From: Brachypodium distachyon
Lineage: Eukaryota; Streptophyta; Magnoliopsida; Poales; Poaceae
DNA: 64,000 bases
Assembly (NCBI RefSeq): GCF_000005505.3
Contig: NC_016131.3
Span: 43,919,355-43,983,354, forward strand
Direction of reading: 5' to 3'
Positions 47,201-57,451 of the stretch are shown here, in pieces. How positions within the stretch are numbered: the stretch's first letter is position 1; every line of letters begins with the position of its first letter. The notes beneath the pieces are model-generated. The model saw only the letters and a list, made by a program, of their open reading frames with translations, was not told where the DNA came from and searched no databases. A program made the position numbers and the translations under genes.

Positions 47201-47550
47201 CTACCGTATTACATTTTCATTTGGAAAAGTATCTAGGCAATGATTTCAGACTCTTTTTTTTCAAAAAGGAGGGAATACCCCCGGCCTCTGCATCCAGTCA
47301 TTTTTATTTCATACTATAGACACTATTACTGGTATGTATTAATAGAGTATAATGTCTAAGCATATTCTGATCTCACTCTGGTTATCTGGCATTGCAGTTG
47401 CTGAAGCTCATGTATCACTCTCCTTTCACTGCTGGTTATCACAGAGCTATCTGGCTTAAAATGGGCCGAACAGTTAACCCCTACATCCACAGTTACACCC
47501 CTTTTCTTCATGACCTGATAAACTCTGGCATGAGATGGTGGTTCAGGTAG
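44278..47550 (+). CDS. TMEM33/Pom33-family multi-pass ER/nuclear-envelope protein (eight coding exons, about 269 aa)
   Basis: Coding exons are 44278-44365, 44464-44546, 45047-45172, 45272-45392, 45504-45588, 46089-46202, 46286-46325 and 47398-47550, all GT-AG and in phase. A short Ser/Pro/Ala-rich N-terminus precedes hydrophobic segments (VLIVALIGILPLATRQLQY; LVPVICWALGHVARF; ILLGFLLILSLFS). The end is MYHSPFTAGYHRAIW...GRTVNPYIHSYTPF and SGMRWWFR-stop. These blocks fit plant TMEM33 homologues, which shape ER membrane and pore-complex insertion. A leader exon probably ends at 43205 (CGCAG|GTAAG), spliced to 44276. With the strong GTAAAT donor at 44547 the usual NVVxxHAFF segment is skipped. 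A weaker donor after HAFF (44576) would retain ten more residues. Some conserved positions differ (LPRAGNTQ where PRAWNLQ is usual). Otherwise the gene is intact. Confidence 0.88.
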
Positions 47551-47935
47551 GATGGTTATGGCTCTGGTACCATCATTTAAAAGAACATAAATATTTTTGG
47601 TGATGTTTTACAGTTAACCCAATGATACTCTTTTTTTAGCAAGGGGAGCTTTTGTGAGTGACCTGTTATAACTCTTTTGTGTGACATAGAGCTGATGATA
47701 ATTTTTAGTTAGTGATCAGTAACTCCTGGAACTTTGCCCGTGATTGGAGAACTTAGTCAAGATCTTCAGACTGACCTGTTTGCCATGAAGTGGAAATTGG
47801 CAAGCGATTGTCTATTGTGTAACAGAATTCTGTGTTCATCTCTTGTGGAACGGAAAGTTTCATCTACACTATGCAAATCCCTTTTAGTTTTTACGAGAGT
47901 ACAACATACAACACTCCGCCTTCCATTATAAGAAA

Positions 47936-48050
47936 TACTCTGTCCGTTCATAAATATAAGTTATAGTTTTGTCCCAAGTCAAACATCTTCAAGTTTGACC
48001 AAACTTGTAGAAAAAATTACTAAGATCCTCAATATCAAATGAGTATACCA

Positions 48051-48108
<58 letters not shown>

Positions 48109-50157
48109 GGCAGATGGAAAATGCATTTTGGCCCGTACGTTCCTTTGCCTGTACTATCACATCGTCCATAATGCTTTGAGATTTGAAAAAAAGTGCTCAA
48201 GGGAGGCACCAGTAGCATAGACGAGTCAACTTGTTGTAGGTGCAGCGCATGTGCGTCAGTCCATCTGTCCCATCTTGCCCCCCACGGCCCCACCCCGCCC
48301 CACCCCACCCCTCCCATCTCTCTTTCTCTCCTGCTCTCTCTCCCCCTGGTGCCTCTATCTTCTCTCTCCATCTCTTCGATGGCAGCTCTCTCCTGTCCCC
48401 ATCTCTCTACTGGCCGCATCCCGACGAGGTCCAGCTCGGGGGTGAGCTCGCAAACCTGCTCCGCGTGCACAAGTCGAAGAGGAGGTGTGTGGTGTTCCGC
48501 GGCGTGGGTCAACTGAACGGAGGGAAGGTCGTGGGCATGGGAGCAGGTGGCCGGAGGCGACGTTCTGCGATGTGGAGACAAGCCACTAGCTCGGCGAGGT
48601 CAAGGGACAGGGGAGCAGGTGGCCACGCGCCGTCGTGTCTGCCTCGTACCGCCTCTCGTCGGAGCACGTGTTCCCCGCAGCATACAACGATGGCGGGGCC
48701 GTCGTGCAGTGGAGGGCCTCCGGTGCGCGCGGGAGACAACCTCGCGCCTCAAGCAACGCCGGCGGGAGCTTCTTCTCGTGTGCAGTGAGCGTGCGGGAGT
48801 TGGGCTCGACGTCCGCGGCGATCATTTTGTCGAACAGGATGCATGCAAGTCCGTGTCGAAGGCGTCGCCGCTGCATGTGTCGGGACGGTGCTTCATCAAA
48901 GCCCAACCTGCACCTGTCCGCTCTTTCTGTGGGTGTGACGGGATGGAACGGCGAGCACCAGTGGCTAATCGTCAACAAAACTTCATTCTCTTGATTCCAT
49001 GCGGAGCGTATTCGGCTTGGCGTTTGTTATCTTTCTCTCAATTGATTTCTAGATTTCCTCAACAATTGATTGTGTGCAGTGAGCGTGCGGGAGTTGGGCT
49101 CGGCGGGCACGGCGGTCATTTCGTCGAACAAGATGCGTGCAAGTCCTGGTCCTCAACGGGTCCGGAATCTGCGCATCATGGTTCATGGACGTGGCCGACG
49201 AGAACATGCATGCCCCGCCTCGCATCCTCCCCCTCCGTCGCTATCGACTGGGTGAAGCTCAACATCTAGTGCTACCTCGGCATTGCCTTCGATAGTGTAC
49301 AAGGGGTAGGGGAAGCACGGACGCGATGCGTGGAGGACGCGTTCGTGGCAGCGCTCAAGATCGACGCCAGCAACAACACCTTAAGAGACCACCTCCTGCT
49401 GCGCGTCGGCGGCTCGCCATCTCAATTCTCAAGCGACAGCGACATGGAGAGCGCGCATCGAGGTCCTTGTCAACACAGTGATGCTGGAGGCACCGTCCGA
49501 CCGTCGCAGGCTTCCTCTAGGCCGGCGCGAGCCGCCACCGCCGCCTCCTCCCTAAAAACATAAAACCGGTAACCGCATCTACCGGAGCTCCTTCCGCAGA
49601 CAAGAAGGATGAGCTCCTTGGCGCAGATTGAGGTCATGGAACTCCTCACGTCCAGGTCGGTGCAGATCCAAGCCATGGCCGGACCTCGTCTCGTCCAACT
49701 CCTCGACGACGACAACGAGCAGCACGTGGACACCGACGGGCTGCTGTTGCACAGACGATGTGCGCCACCCGCTCACCCCGCGTCCTCTTCTCCATCCGCA
49801 TCGGCGAGCTCGTCCACGGTGGTGCTCCAAGATGGGACATGGGAGAGAGGTGCGGGAAAGAGACATAGGTGAGAGAGAAAGGAAGAGAGAGAAAGAGAGA
49901 CGTGCGCCTTGCAGTGGTGTCAGTACAGTAGGGATGCCATGAGCTCATCTGTGTTTCCGAATCTTGAAGCATTATGGACGGCCTGATAGTACAGGCCAAG
50001 GAACGTACAGGCCAAAAATCCACTCTCAATGGCAGATTTAATAAAACTATTTTGAAGTTCTAAATGTTGGTAGATTTTTCTATAAGTTTGGTCAAACATG
50101 AAGAAGTTTGACTTAGTAGAAAATTAGAACATCTGATATTCAGAAACGGAGGCAGTA
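47936..50157. mobile_element. MITE interrupted by a Pack-MULE
   Basis: The left part (TA-CTCTGTCCGTTCATAAATATAAG ... AAGTCAAACATCTTCAAGTTTG, then ACCAAACTTGTAGAAAAA) pairs with the right part (50040-50157), whose complement reads CTGCCTCCGTTTCTGAATATC ... AAGTCAAACTTCTTCATGTTTG, then ACCAAACTTATAGAAAAA. About 300 bases of MITE are separated by the 1.9-kb MULE at 48116-50028. An (AT)n run of about 27 units (48053-48106) lies at the junction. Confidence 0.8.
48116..50028. mobile_element. Pack-MULE 1 (Mutator-like, 1.9 kb) with captured GC-rich sequence
   Basis: Terminal inverted repeats of about 60 bases are present. The left starts GGAAAATGCATTTTGGCC and continues CGTACGTTCCTTTGCCTGTAC, ATCGTCCATAATGCTT. 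The right, read inverted, gives GAGTGGATTTTTGGCC, TGTACGTTCCTTGGCCTGTAC and GCCGTCCATAATGCTT. A 9-bp target duplication ATGGCAGAT flanks it exactly (48107-48115 and 50029-50037). The interior is GC-rich, with frames of up to 240 codons on both strands but no transposase, so it is a cargo carrier. The segment GTGTGCAGTGAGCGTGCGGG plus about 55 more bases occurs twice (48778 and 49072), an internal duplication. I could not identify the captured gene. Confidence 0.88.
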
Positions 50158-50224
50158 AAGTCGCGTTGAATAATTAGGTATTTTCGATGAATATTTAATT
50201 CAGAAAATAATAGTATAAATAATG

Positions 50225-50350
50225 TACTCCCTCAGTCCAACAAAAAATATCTTAAGTTTGTCAAAATTTGGATGTATATAGACAAGACTTAGTGTATAAA
50301 TGTATTCAAATTTAGTCAAGTTCAGACATCCTTTGTTGGACGGAGGAATA
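50225..50350. mobile_element. Stowaway-like MITE, family B
   Basis: TA-CTCCCTCAGTCCAACAAAAAATATC pairs with GACATCCTTTGTTGGACGGAGGAA-TA. It is about 126 bp. Confidence 0.85.
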
Positions 50351-50469
50351 TCATATTATATCATGCAAACTTGACAAACTAAATAGCAATGCACAACGAT
50401 AAAATTCGTCTATTCCACATCATGAATAATATGACTATTGATCATAATCAACAACAAAGAGTAGATTAC

Positions 50470-50815
50470 CTACGGTACAGTGCTCTCCTCCTGAGTTGGT
50501 TGTTCCTTGTTGATGAGCTTGTTGAAGTTGGTGACGAGACCAGCAGCGTCGATGTTGATGCCAACTGCAGCAGCTGCCTTGGCAACCTCCTAAACAGCTG
50601 CCAGTGCCTGTGCTTGCACTCCCCAAAAACGTTATCGACCGTCTCTCGGGCAGGATCTCAAAGGTTGGGTTCCGGAGGCCTGCACTCCTGGTGAGCTGAG
50701 CATGCAATCGATGGTATGGAGTATCAGAGGGCGGCGAACAATGAGCTTGGATCATATGCGCGACGGCTAGGGTTTGTGACGTTTTTGTTCGGAGGCTGAG
50801 GTCGTCTTATTATAT
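50470..50815 (-). pseudogene. Decayed small gene with TATA box
   Basis: The minus strand has TGCCTATATAATAAG (TATA near 50808-50815), then a leader with ACAAACCCTAGCC, an ATG near 50747, and a coding-like stretch. The last part reads AAVGINIDAAGLVTNFNKL, then INKEQPT, ending at a TAG at 50470. The first and last parts are in different frames, and an in-frame TAG lies just before the final block, so no single protein results. The layout of promoter, leader and short protein suggests a once-functional gene or retained gene piece. The family was not recognised. Confidence 0.4.
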
Positions 50816-51421
50816 AGGCACACAAGTGGACGTCGGTTTTGTTTAGGAAACCAAAACCGACTCCGCAATTATCGGGATTGATTTGTTACGCGTTCGCAAC
50901 AGATTCCGACTGCCAGAGATAAGCAATGACTTGAACCGACCGACTCAAACTCGATCCACGAAACGCTCGCGCCGTCGTGAGGGCGAGCGAAGGAGGAGCG
51001 CGCGTGGGGATGTTCCCTTACTCACCTTGCTACTAGGTGGGATACCAACATTCCTTATATATTGGTCTCAACCCCCCCCCCCCCTCCCTCTAAAGTAGCA
51101 AGGTGGAACTATGCCACTTCTTCATCCCACTACATGAATGGGTTTTTGAGAATTTTCAGGAATTTAATTTAGTTTGGGCCTTGGGCCTTGGACTTTGTCG
51201 TAAATTCCAACAACTAGCAGGTTTGGCTTTGGGAGAAATTGGTGTGGGCTATCAAGTGCGTGAGAGATAACGAACAAAGCGAGACTAATGCCGGAAAGAA
51301 TGGTTCGAATAGTCAAGACCGCTAAGGGCACGTATTATAAAACAATGCATTCTTAGATTTCTACGTTACTTTATGAAATATATATTTATTGATGGCAATA
51401 AATATATTTTATGAAATAGGC
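50816..51421. other. Intergenic sequence, no gene seen
   Basis: The stretch has mixed composition with a C14 run near 51067. The short frames have no support. Confidence 0.35.
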
Positions 51422-51525
51422 TACTCGTTCGAACCATAAAAATTGTCGCCCACTTAGTATAAATTTTGTAATAAGTTATAAGTTAATGCAAAATGGGTGA
51501 TACTTCTTATGGCTCGGAGGAAGTA
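51422..51525. mobile_element. Stowaway-like MITE
   Basis: TA-CTCGTTCGAACCATAAAAATTGTC and its partner ATACTTCTTATGGCTCGGAGGAAG-TA form imperfect inverted ends. The middle folds back on itself (GCCCA...TGGGTG). Confidence 0.7.
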
Positions 51526-51744
51526 CCTCTTATATTTGGTAAATAACGGTCCTCTAAAAGTTTGGAGTGATTACAATCTAATATAACAAAGAAATGTGTT
51601 GCTAAGGGATAACAATGCGTATAATGGAGAAAACATGTTATCTTGAACTCTTAAAGATTATTTTTTGACGCAAAAGAAAGATGTCTCTCATGTTTATGTT
51701 TCAAGTGACTTTTTAATTCAAAACAGGTGCCCTGGCACTTGGAA

Positions 51745-52030
51745 ACATTCGGGTTTTTTTTGAGAAACACAGTATAAATGCAGACGTCACAACACGCGCG
51801 TACACTCACCCCTATGAACACACACATGCACACACTATCCTTATAAGCACTTTCAAAAGACTGAACCCGGCAGATCTTGAGAGATTGACGAAGTCACCGC
51901 TGGCGCCTCGCTGTTGACAGATACGTCACCTAACACTGAAAAAATAGGACCGGTTAAATCCTGAATTAATGCATGAAAATTTGACACCCATGTAAGTCTA
52001 GCGAACCTGCATGTTCCACCAGCATAAACC
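51745..52030 (-). repeat. Dispersed grass repeat of unknown class
   Basis: TTTTTTTTGAGAAACACAGTATAAATGC and CACTCACCCCTATGAACACAC, followed by CCTTATAAGCACTTTCAAAAGACTGA and GAAGTCACCGCTGGCGCCTCG, form a string I recall as common in grass genomes. It is non-coding here. A T-rich start followed by an ordered body suggests a retroposed repeat on the minus strand. Confidence 0.45.
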
Positions 52031-52044
52031 GTCCGCCTGTCAGA

Positions 52045-52190
52045 CGGACACCGCGCTTGACCGGAATGGTTCGTTGACAAGTAGTGTCCGTGACTTGGTA
52101 GTGGAGCCAGACGACGGCCGACATATTCCTTTTCAATTTTCATGCTAGGACTTTGGTTGGATTAAAAATGCTCGGTCCTGACGTGGACCC
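52045..52190 (+). repeat. Dispersed repeat, copy 2 (copy 1 at 23936-24060)
   Basis: This stretch is collinear with copy 1: GAATGG(N)TCGTTGACAAGTAG, GTGACTTGGTAGTGGAG, ACTTTGGTTGGATTAAAA and CCTGACGTGG. The two are 28 kb apart, next to different genes. Confidence 0.65.
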
Positions 52191-52839
52191 TGTTTATTTT
52201 TGGACCGGCCAAACTTTTTTCTGTCATTTCGTCAAAACAAAAAATATTATCAGTCGTTAGGTGGAAATAACAAGTTGTTCGGCCGGCTAGCCAGGTGAGT
52301 CAAAATAGCTACATTTGTGGCAAAAGGAAAAGGAAACTACACTTTCTGTTCGTTAGGTGTTTAGATATGCACTGGTTGTTGCTCATGATTGTCGCTGATC
52401 ATGAACAAGAAGAACATATGTGCACTTAACGCGTTTAATACCTCGGTCTCAAGCACACGTGTCCCTCTGATCAGTCTAATGCTAGCACTACAAGTTTCCT
52501 GAGATGATTCCTCGCAAAAAGAAAACCCGTAATGCATGATTGTCTCGCCTACTCACTACTCGGTTCCCGCTGAAGACTTCCATCGGGTACGCCACAGGCT
52601 TGCCTGGCTCAAGAGAACCACTCGGAAGGAAAGTTAAGGAAACATCCGCGCACAAAACGACGCACTGTTACTTCGATCTGTCGCTGAACTCTTTTTTTCT
52701 CTGTCGCTGAACCCTTAATCAGAAACCAGACGACGACTAACAACTTTGCGAGGAAGTACGTAACAACAGGAAAGCACCCAAAGTCCCAAACTACATCACG
52801 ATTGCATCAACAATGGGGGGACATGCCAATATGGCATCG
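52191..52839. other. Intergenic sequence, 3' side of the UGT gene
   Basis: AT-rich, no supported frame. The UGT 3' UTR probably occupies the last 100-250 bases on the minus strand. Confidence 0.4.
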
Positions 52840-54379
52840 TCACCGGCGGCCGTGCTCGGCGTCCGATTCCTCATCAAGCCGCAGCACCTCGAACAGCCTT
52901 TCGAGGTTCTCGTGCGCCGATCCCCCAGGCGCCGTGGCCGCCTCTGCCCGCGCCTTCCACTTGGCCGCGTTGCGCTTCATCTCCTCGCCCTTCTTGCTTC
53001 CTTCCCCCATGAGCTCCTCGACGTGCGCCGCGACCTGCTCCCTTCTCAGCTGCTCGTCCAGCCGCAGCCCGATGCCCCACTCCTCCTCCCCGCACACGTA
53101 CCGGCTGTTGATGTACTGGTCCGCGAACCCGGGCGCGCACACCATCGGCACCCCGGCCCAGATGCTCTCCGTGGTTGAGTTCCACCCGCTGTGCGTCAGG
53201 AATCCCCCCACGGCGGGGTGCCGCAGCACCTGCTCCTGCGCGCACCACTCGACGATGAGCCGCCGGTTTTCGGTTTCTTCGAGGAAATCGGACGGCAGGG
53301 CTTCCATGCCGCGGTCGCCGGCCACGAGCCCCGGGCGCACGACCCAGAGGAACGGGCGTTGGGTGCCCGCGAGCCCCCACGCGAACTCCGCTAGCTGGGA
53401 GAGCGACAGCACGGCCAGGCTCCCGAAGCTGACGTAGAGGACGGACCCGGCCTGGCGCGCGTCCAGCCACGCCATGCAGGACGCGTCCTCCTCCCAGAGG
53501 CTGAGCCCGGCCGAGGGGCCGGGGTTGACGCGGAGGTGCATGGCGGCGGCCAGGGGCCCGATGGTGTAGACGCGCGGGAACTCGTCCCGGAGGGCGTCGA
53601 GGACGTCCGGCTCGAGCTCGTCGAACGTGTTGAGGATGAGGCCCTGCGCCTTGGCGCAGCTGTTGGCTTCTTCCTCCTCCACGCGCAGGGCGAAGCTTGT
53701 CGGGTCGACCGTCCGGACGAAGCTGGAGATGTCGCCCAGCCGCACCGGCGGCATCCCCGTGATCCAGTCGATCGGCGTGTCCAGGTACCCGTTCGTCAGG
53801 TAGCTCTCGTCTGCACATCCCAAGAAACACACAGAAACTCAACATTTCAATCTTGATATACGACTTGTGACGTGCAAAAGAACTTGACGGACCTTTGAGG
53901 GGCGTGTAGCCGCGCTGGCGGAGCTGGCGGAGGCGGAGCGTGCAGAGGAAGCCGCAGGCGCTGGTGCCCCAGAGCACGAAGGAGGGGACGGCGAGCTCCT
54001 CGGCGACGCCCAGCGCGAAGCTGACGAGGCCGCTGAGCACGACGCAGGTGACGCGCGGCACGAGCCGGCGCGCCAGGGCCACGAGCGGCGCGCGGCAGCT
54101 CCTGCGGAGCGACAGGTAGAGCCGGACCGTCTTGTCGGGCGCGCGCCGGTCGGCGTTCTCCAGCCCGTCGGGCACGGACTCGAACCGGAACCCTTCGCGC
54201 CCGCGGAGCGCCGACCGCCGGAGCAGGCGCTCGTGGTTGTGCTCCGTGTTGACGAAGGTCACGCGCACCCCGCGGGAGTGCAGCAGCTCGCCCAGCTTCA
54301 GCGTCGGGTTGATGTGGCCCGAGCACGGGAACGGGAACAGCATCGCGTGCGGCGCCGCCGCCCTCTTGATCTCCTCCAT
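52840..54379 (-). CDS. Family-1 UDP-glycosyltransferase, UGT85-like (two exons, 485 aa), unusual active site
   Basis: Exon 1 is 54379-53893 and exon 2 is 53810-52840. The 82-bp GT-AG intron lies within the Asp codon of PLKDESYLTNGYLDT, a UGT85-typical place. Such enzymes move a sugar from UDP-sugar to small hydroxylated metabolites in the cytosol. The N-terminus has FPFPCSGHINP, with the catalytic His at residue 22. The 44-residue PSPG donor box is complete in length: it begins WCAQ, contains HSGWNSTTES and ends FADQ, keeping His19, Trp22, Asn23, Ser24, Glu27, Asp43 and Gln44. The Asp that normally pairs with the catalytic His, in a V-V-x-D-G motif, is replaced: here residues 112-120 read CVVLSGLVS, with Ser116 at that place. 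CAPGF also replaces the common CWPFF near the box end. The frame is otherwise intact. Substrate unknown. Confidence 0.9.
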
Positions 54380-55480
54380 GGCTTACTAGTTGGCTAGCTC
54401 GATCCTAAGCTCTACTACTAGCTTTGGTAGCTCCTGCTCACTACTCGATCGCTTCCCGGTGATCGACACCTGCAGCGACGTACAAAGGCAGCATTCAAAT
54501 AGGCAGGCCAGGCCAGAGAAGAGAGGGCGCGTACGTCGCGGCTATCGAAGTGGATATGTGTGTGATGTTACCTTAGATTTGGTCACGCCTGATATATTCA
54601 CGGTCTACTTGACAAGATCGTGTGCTCCGGAACCAAATCTCCCCGGCGACTGCTTGGAAGATCTTCGCGCCCGCCCGCCCGCGCCACACGTGACCAAATA
54701 AAGCTGGTAAGTCGGGCCGGGCCGCCGGACAAGCTTCTGCTCCCCCTCTCCTCCATATTTTTAATCTAGCTTTTACATTCATCTGGAGTACAAGACTACT
54801 ACTACAGTAGTTGATCGTATCCTTTGGAGGCCTGCACAAGTGATCGCCTGACTGCCGGCTTTGGCGTGGCATGGCTGGCCGCGGAATTAAGAAACGTTTT
54901 CCTTCCCCCGTTTCTTCCCGTCCTAAAGATTCACCGGATCCATGTAGCCTCTGCAATCGAGGCGCGCGTCAGCGGCGACTTATTTTCAGCTGTTGTTTAC
55001 TACTCCACGGCAGACGGAGCCAGCAGGTTTGCATGCAGGAAACGATGACTGCGAGACCATAGTTTTTCCATTTCATATGACTCGACTGAAGCATTTGTCT
55101 ATTCGAGGATCGTCAGGAATGGACGGGTCGACAGGACCGCGGGGAAAGGGCCATGCCGGCCTTTCCTTTTATATACGCAAGCTACTGTATGTGCTTCGGA
55201 TGGCGATCACGGCAATTGGGAAGCGCTACTTTATCCCGTGCAAATCTTCGCAGGATCGAATCTGTTGTTCGCTTGTGGGATGCAGGGGCATTCTTGTTCC
55301 CATCCCTTGGAGTATTATATATTTTGATGTGTACGCAATCATGTAAAAAGTAGCAGCTCAGTAGCAGTATATATCCATGCCATGTCGAAGATCGAAAGTT
55401 GTGTTCCCAGTTGGCCGTGGCATAATTTTGTTGAACGCTAGGATATGTCATCGATGCCTTTTTCTCTTTCTGCCGGAATC
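54380..55480. other. UGT upstream region and intergenic sequence
   Basis: On the minus strand a weak TATA-like CTATTTGAAT lies near 54497-54506. No stronger core promoter was seen. Short frames on both strands (up to 127 codons) lack motifs. Confidence 0.35.
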
Positions 55481-55554
55481 GAGTCCTAGTTTGGAATAAA
55501 CAAAAGTAGGTGTCTGTTTAATTCAAACGAATCTGCAGTTTTCCTATGTTTATT

Positions 55555-57060
55555 TTTTTTTGTAGGATTTGAACCCCTAAGGATCCAAAATTGCGGGCTA
55601 GGAATTCTTGTGGCAGGGGGTATCCCAGAAAAGGAAATACTCCTGATATGCAAACCAAAGTTAAAAGGGGAGCTGGGAGTTATGAATATGAAACTATTCA
55701 ATATTAACTTGATGTGTAAAAAGCTTGAAACAGAACCTGGAGGGGGGGGGGGGGGGGGCTTATCTTTAATGTGACCAGTAAACCATCTATTCTTTTTGCT
55801 GTAAAGACCTGCTTTGAGTTAGGGAGTTGTTTTTGCAATGCAGGGTGATTGTCATTGGGGCATCTGTGGCTATCTTGGCATCTAGGATATGGTTGGATGA
55901 GCCATCACAGGATGAACTTAGGTGTCTAGGAGATAAACTAATGGGGGTAGGGTTGAATGACCAACATGACATGTCTAGAAATGGTCCAAAAGTGCAAGTT
56001 CACTGTTAAATCCATGTACTCCCTCCGTCCAATAAAAGATGTCTCAAATTTGTCCAAATTTGAATGTATCTACACATGATTTAGTGTATAGATGCATTCA
56101 AATTTAGTCAAAGTTGAGACATTCTTTGTTGGATGGAAGAATATGATATGCTCACTAGTGCTGGCCCCAATAGATCCTTTAATCATCTCTGGAAAGCTAG
56201 GGTTCCTTTGAAAATTAGGATCTGGTTGTAGTTGATTTGGCATAATGCGATAGCTACCAAACACAACATGAAATGCAGTAATTGGAAAGGTGATACCACC
56301 CGCAGGTTCTGTCATGTATTTGAAACAATCCACCGGTCACTGGCAAAGCTATGTAGGGGCCAAACTGGACAATGGCTCGCCCAGGTTTTTTTGCCAAAAA
56401 TAAATAAATTTAGGTACTACGCATCATGGCCCAGCCCACCAGAACGCCCAGGCCTAATGCCTCCCACAGCCCACACCTGGTTCTTTCTTGACGCGCTACA
56501 GGAGACAGAGAGAGACTGCGGGACTGAAGCTGTGAAGCCATGGAGATTTGTAGTATAAACTCCTTTGTTGGAGGGAGGGATTGAACAGCAGACATATATT
56601 TGTTGGGCTATTTGTAAACTCCGCAATATGTGCATGCTTTGAACATAAGCTGATTCGATCTCCAGCTGAAATTGTTTGTTATGCATGTGCCTTCTTGAAA
56701 TATTGGGCAGGGCTCCAGCGAGGCGAGGATGGGGAGATGTTGCGATCAGGTGTTGTGCTCTTGCAGGAGGAAGCACTGGCACGTTATCCAGAGCAAGCCA
56801 AGAGGGATGTGGTGCGAATCCAAGACAAGACAAGTTCTGGGGATGTCGACAACAGATATGCACGCAAGCTGACACAATTTTTGGAGAACTAAGTGTGGCT
56901 TGACTTCACTGTTTCCCGCCTTTTTCACTCTTTTCTGAACTTGCGTGCGTTCTTGTTAGCCTGTGACGACAAGTTTGTGTTGAACTACGTGGGGGGTGGA
57001 CATTGTCATTCCGTTATCTTGATAATGGAATTTGATCATATGATCGTTTGAAAAAAAATT
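55555..57060 (+). mobile_element. LINE (L1-type) remnant, second family
   Basis: Pieces in shifting frames read KEILLICKPKLKGELGVMNM (the loop before the end of the reverse transcriptase, compare xxGGLGIxNL), LWKARVPLKIRIWL, IWHNAIATKHNMKCSNW, RRFCHVFETIH (zf-RVT Cys/His) and SPAEIVCYACAFLKYWAGL. That is the expected order toward a plant L1 3' end. The tail runs to about 57060, where TGGAATTTGATCATATGATC is followed by an A-run. It is broken by stops, a G16 run (55743-55758) and a MITE (56017-56143). The 56581-56892 frame (to ...LTQFLEN) is its last open part. Confidence 0.75.
56017..56143. mobile_element. Stowaway-like MITE nested in the LINE
   Basis: TA-CTCCCTCCGTCCAATAAAAGATGTC pairs with GACATTCTTTGTTGGATGGAAGAA-TA. 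It is family B, about 127 bp. Confidence 0.85.
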
Positions 57061-57358
57061 GCGGGCTATGATTTCAAGATAATTTTTACAAGATTCAAAT
57101 CTTACGAATTTTTTCTGTGTGTAGCATTTGCTTCACATGAATTGAGAGATTTCTAAGAATTGTGTCCAAATTGATCTAATTTCAAAGGATTCGAAAATTA
57201 GGTGAGACGTCATGCAAAATTCCATCCCAATCCTCTACTATTCATATTTTATGATTTCAAAATATTGTAAACCAAATAAACCCTGCACTACATTTTCATA
57301 GGAAATTTAACAGTCTCCTATGTGATACTTTGACCATCGGTTATTAAAAATATAGTAC

Positions 57359-57451
57359 TACCTCCGATCCAAAATAAGTGTCGCAGTTTTGAACTAAGCT
57401 TAGTTCAAAACTATTTCAACCTGCGACATTTATTTTAGATGGGAGGGAGTA
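57359..57451. mobile_element. Short Stowaway-like MITE (93 bp)
   Basis: TA-CCTCCGATCCAAAATAAGTGTCGCAG pairs with CTGCGACATTTATTTTAGATGGGAGGGAG-TA. The centre is a perfect hairpin (TTTTGAACTAAGCTTAGTTCAAAA). Confidence 0.85.

Noticed and set aside
48053..48106. The (AT)n run as an origin or regulatory site
   Set aside because: It is a simple microsatellite inside a MITE; nothing suggests function.
52874..54379. A single 501-codon minus-strand frame across the UGT locus
   Set aside because: It follows exon 1 correctly, then reads through the 82-bp intron and continues in the wrong frame, losing the PSPG box. Splicing restores the family sequence.
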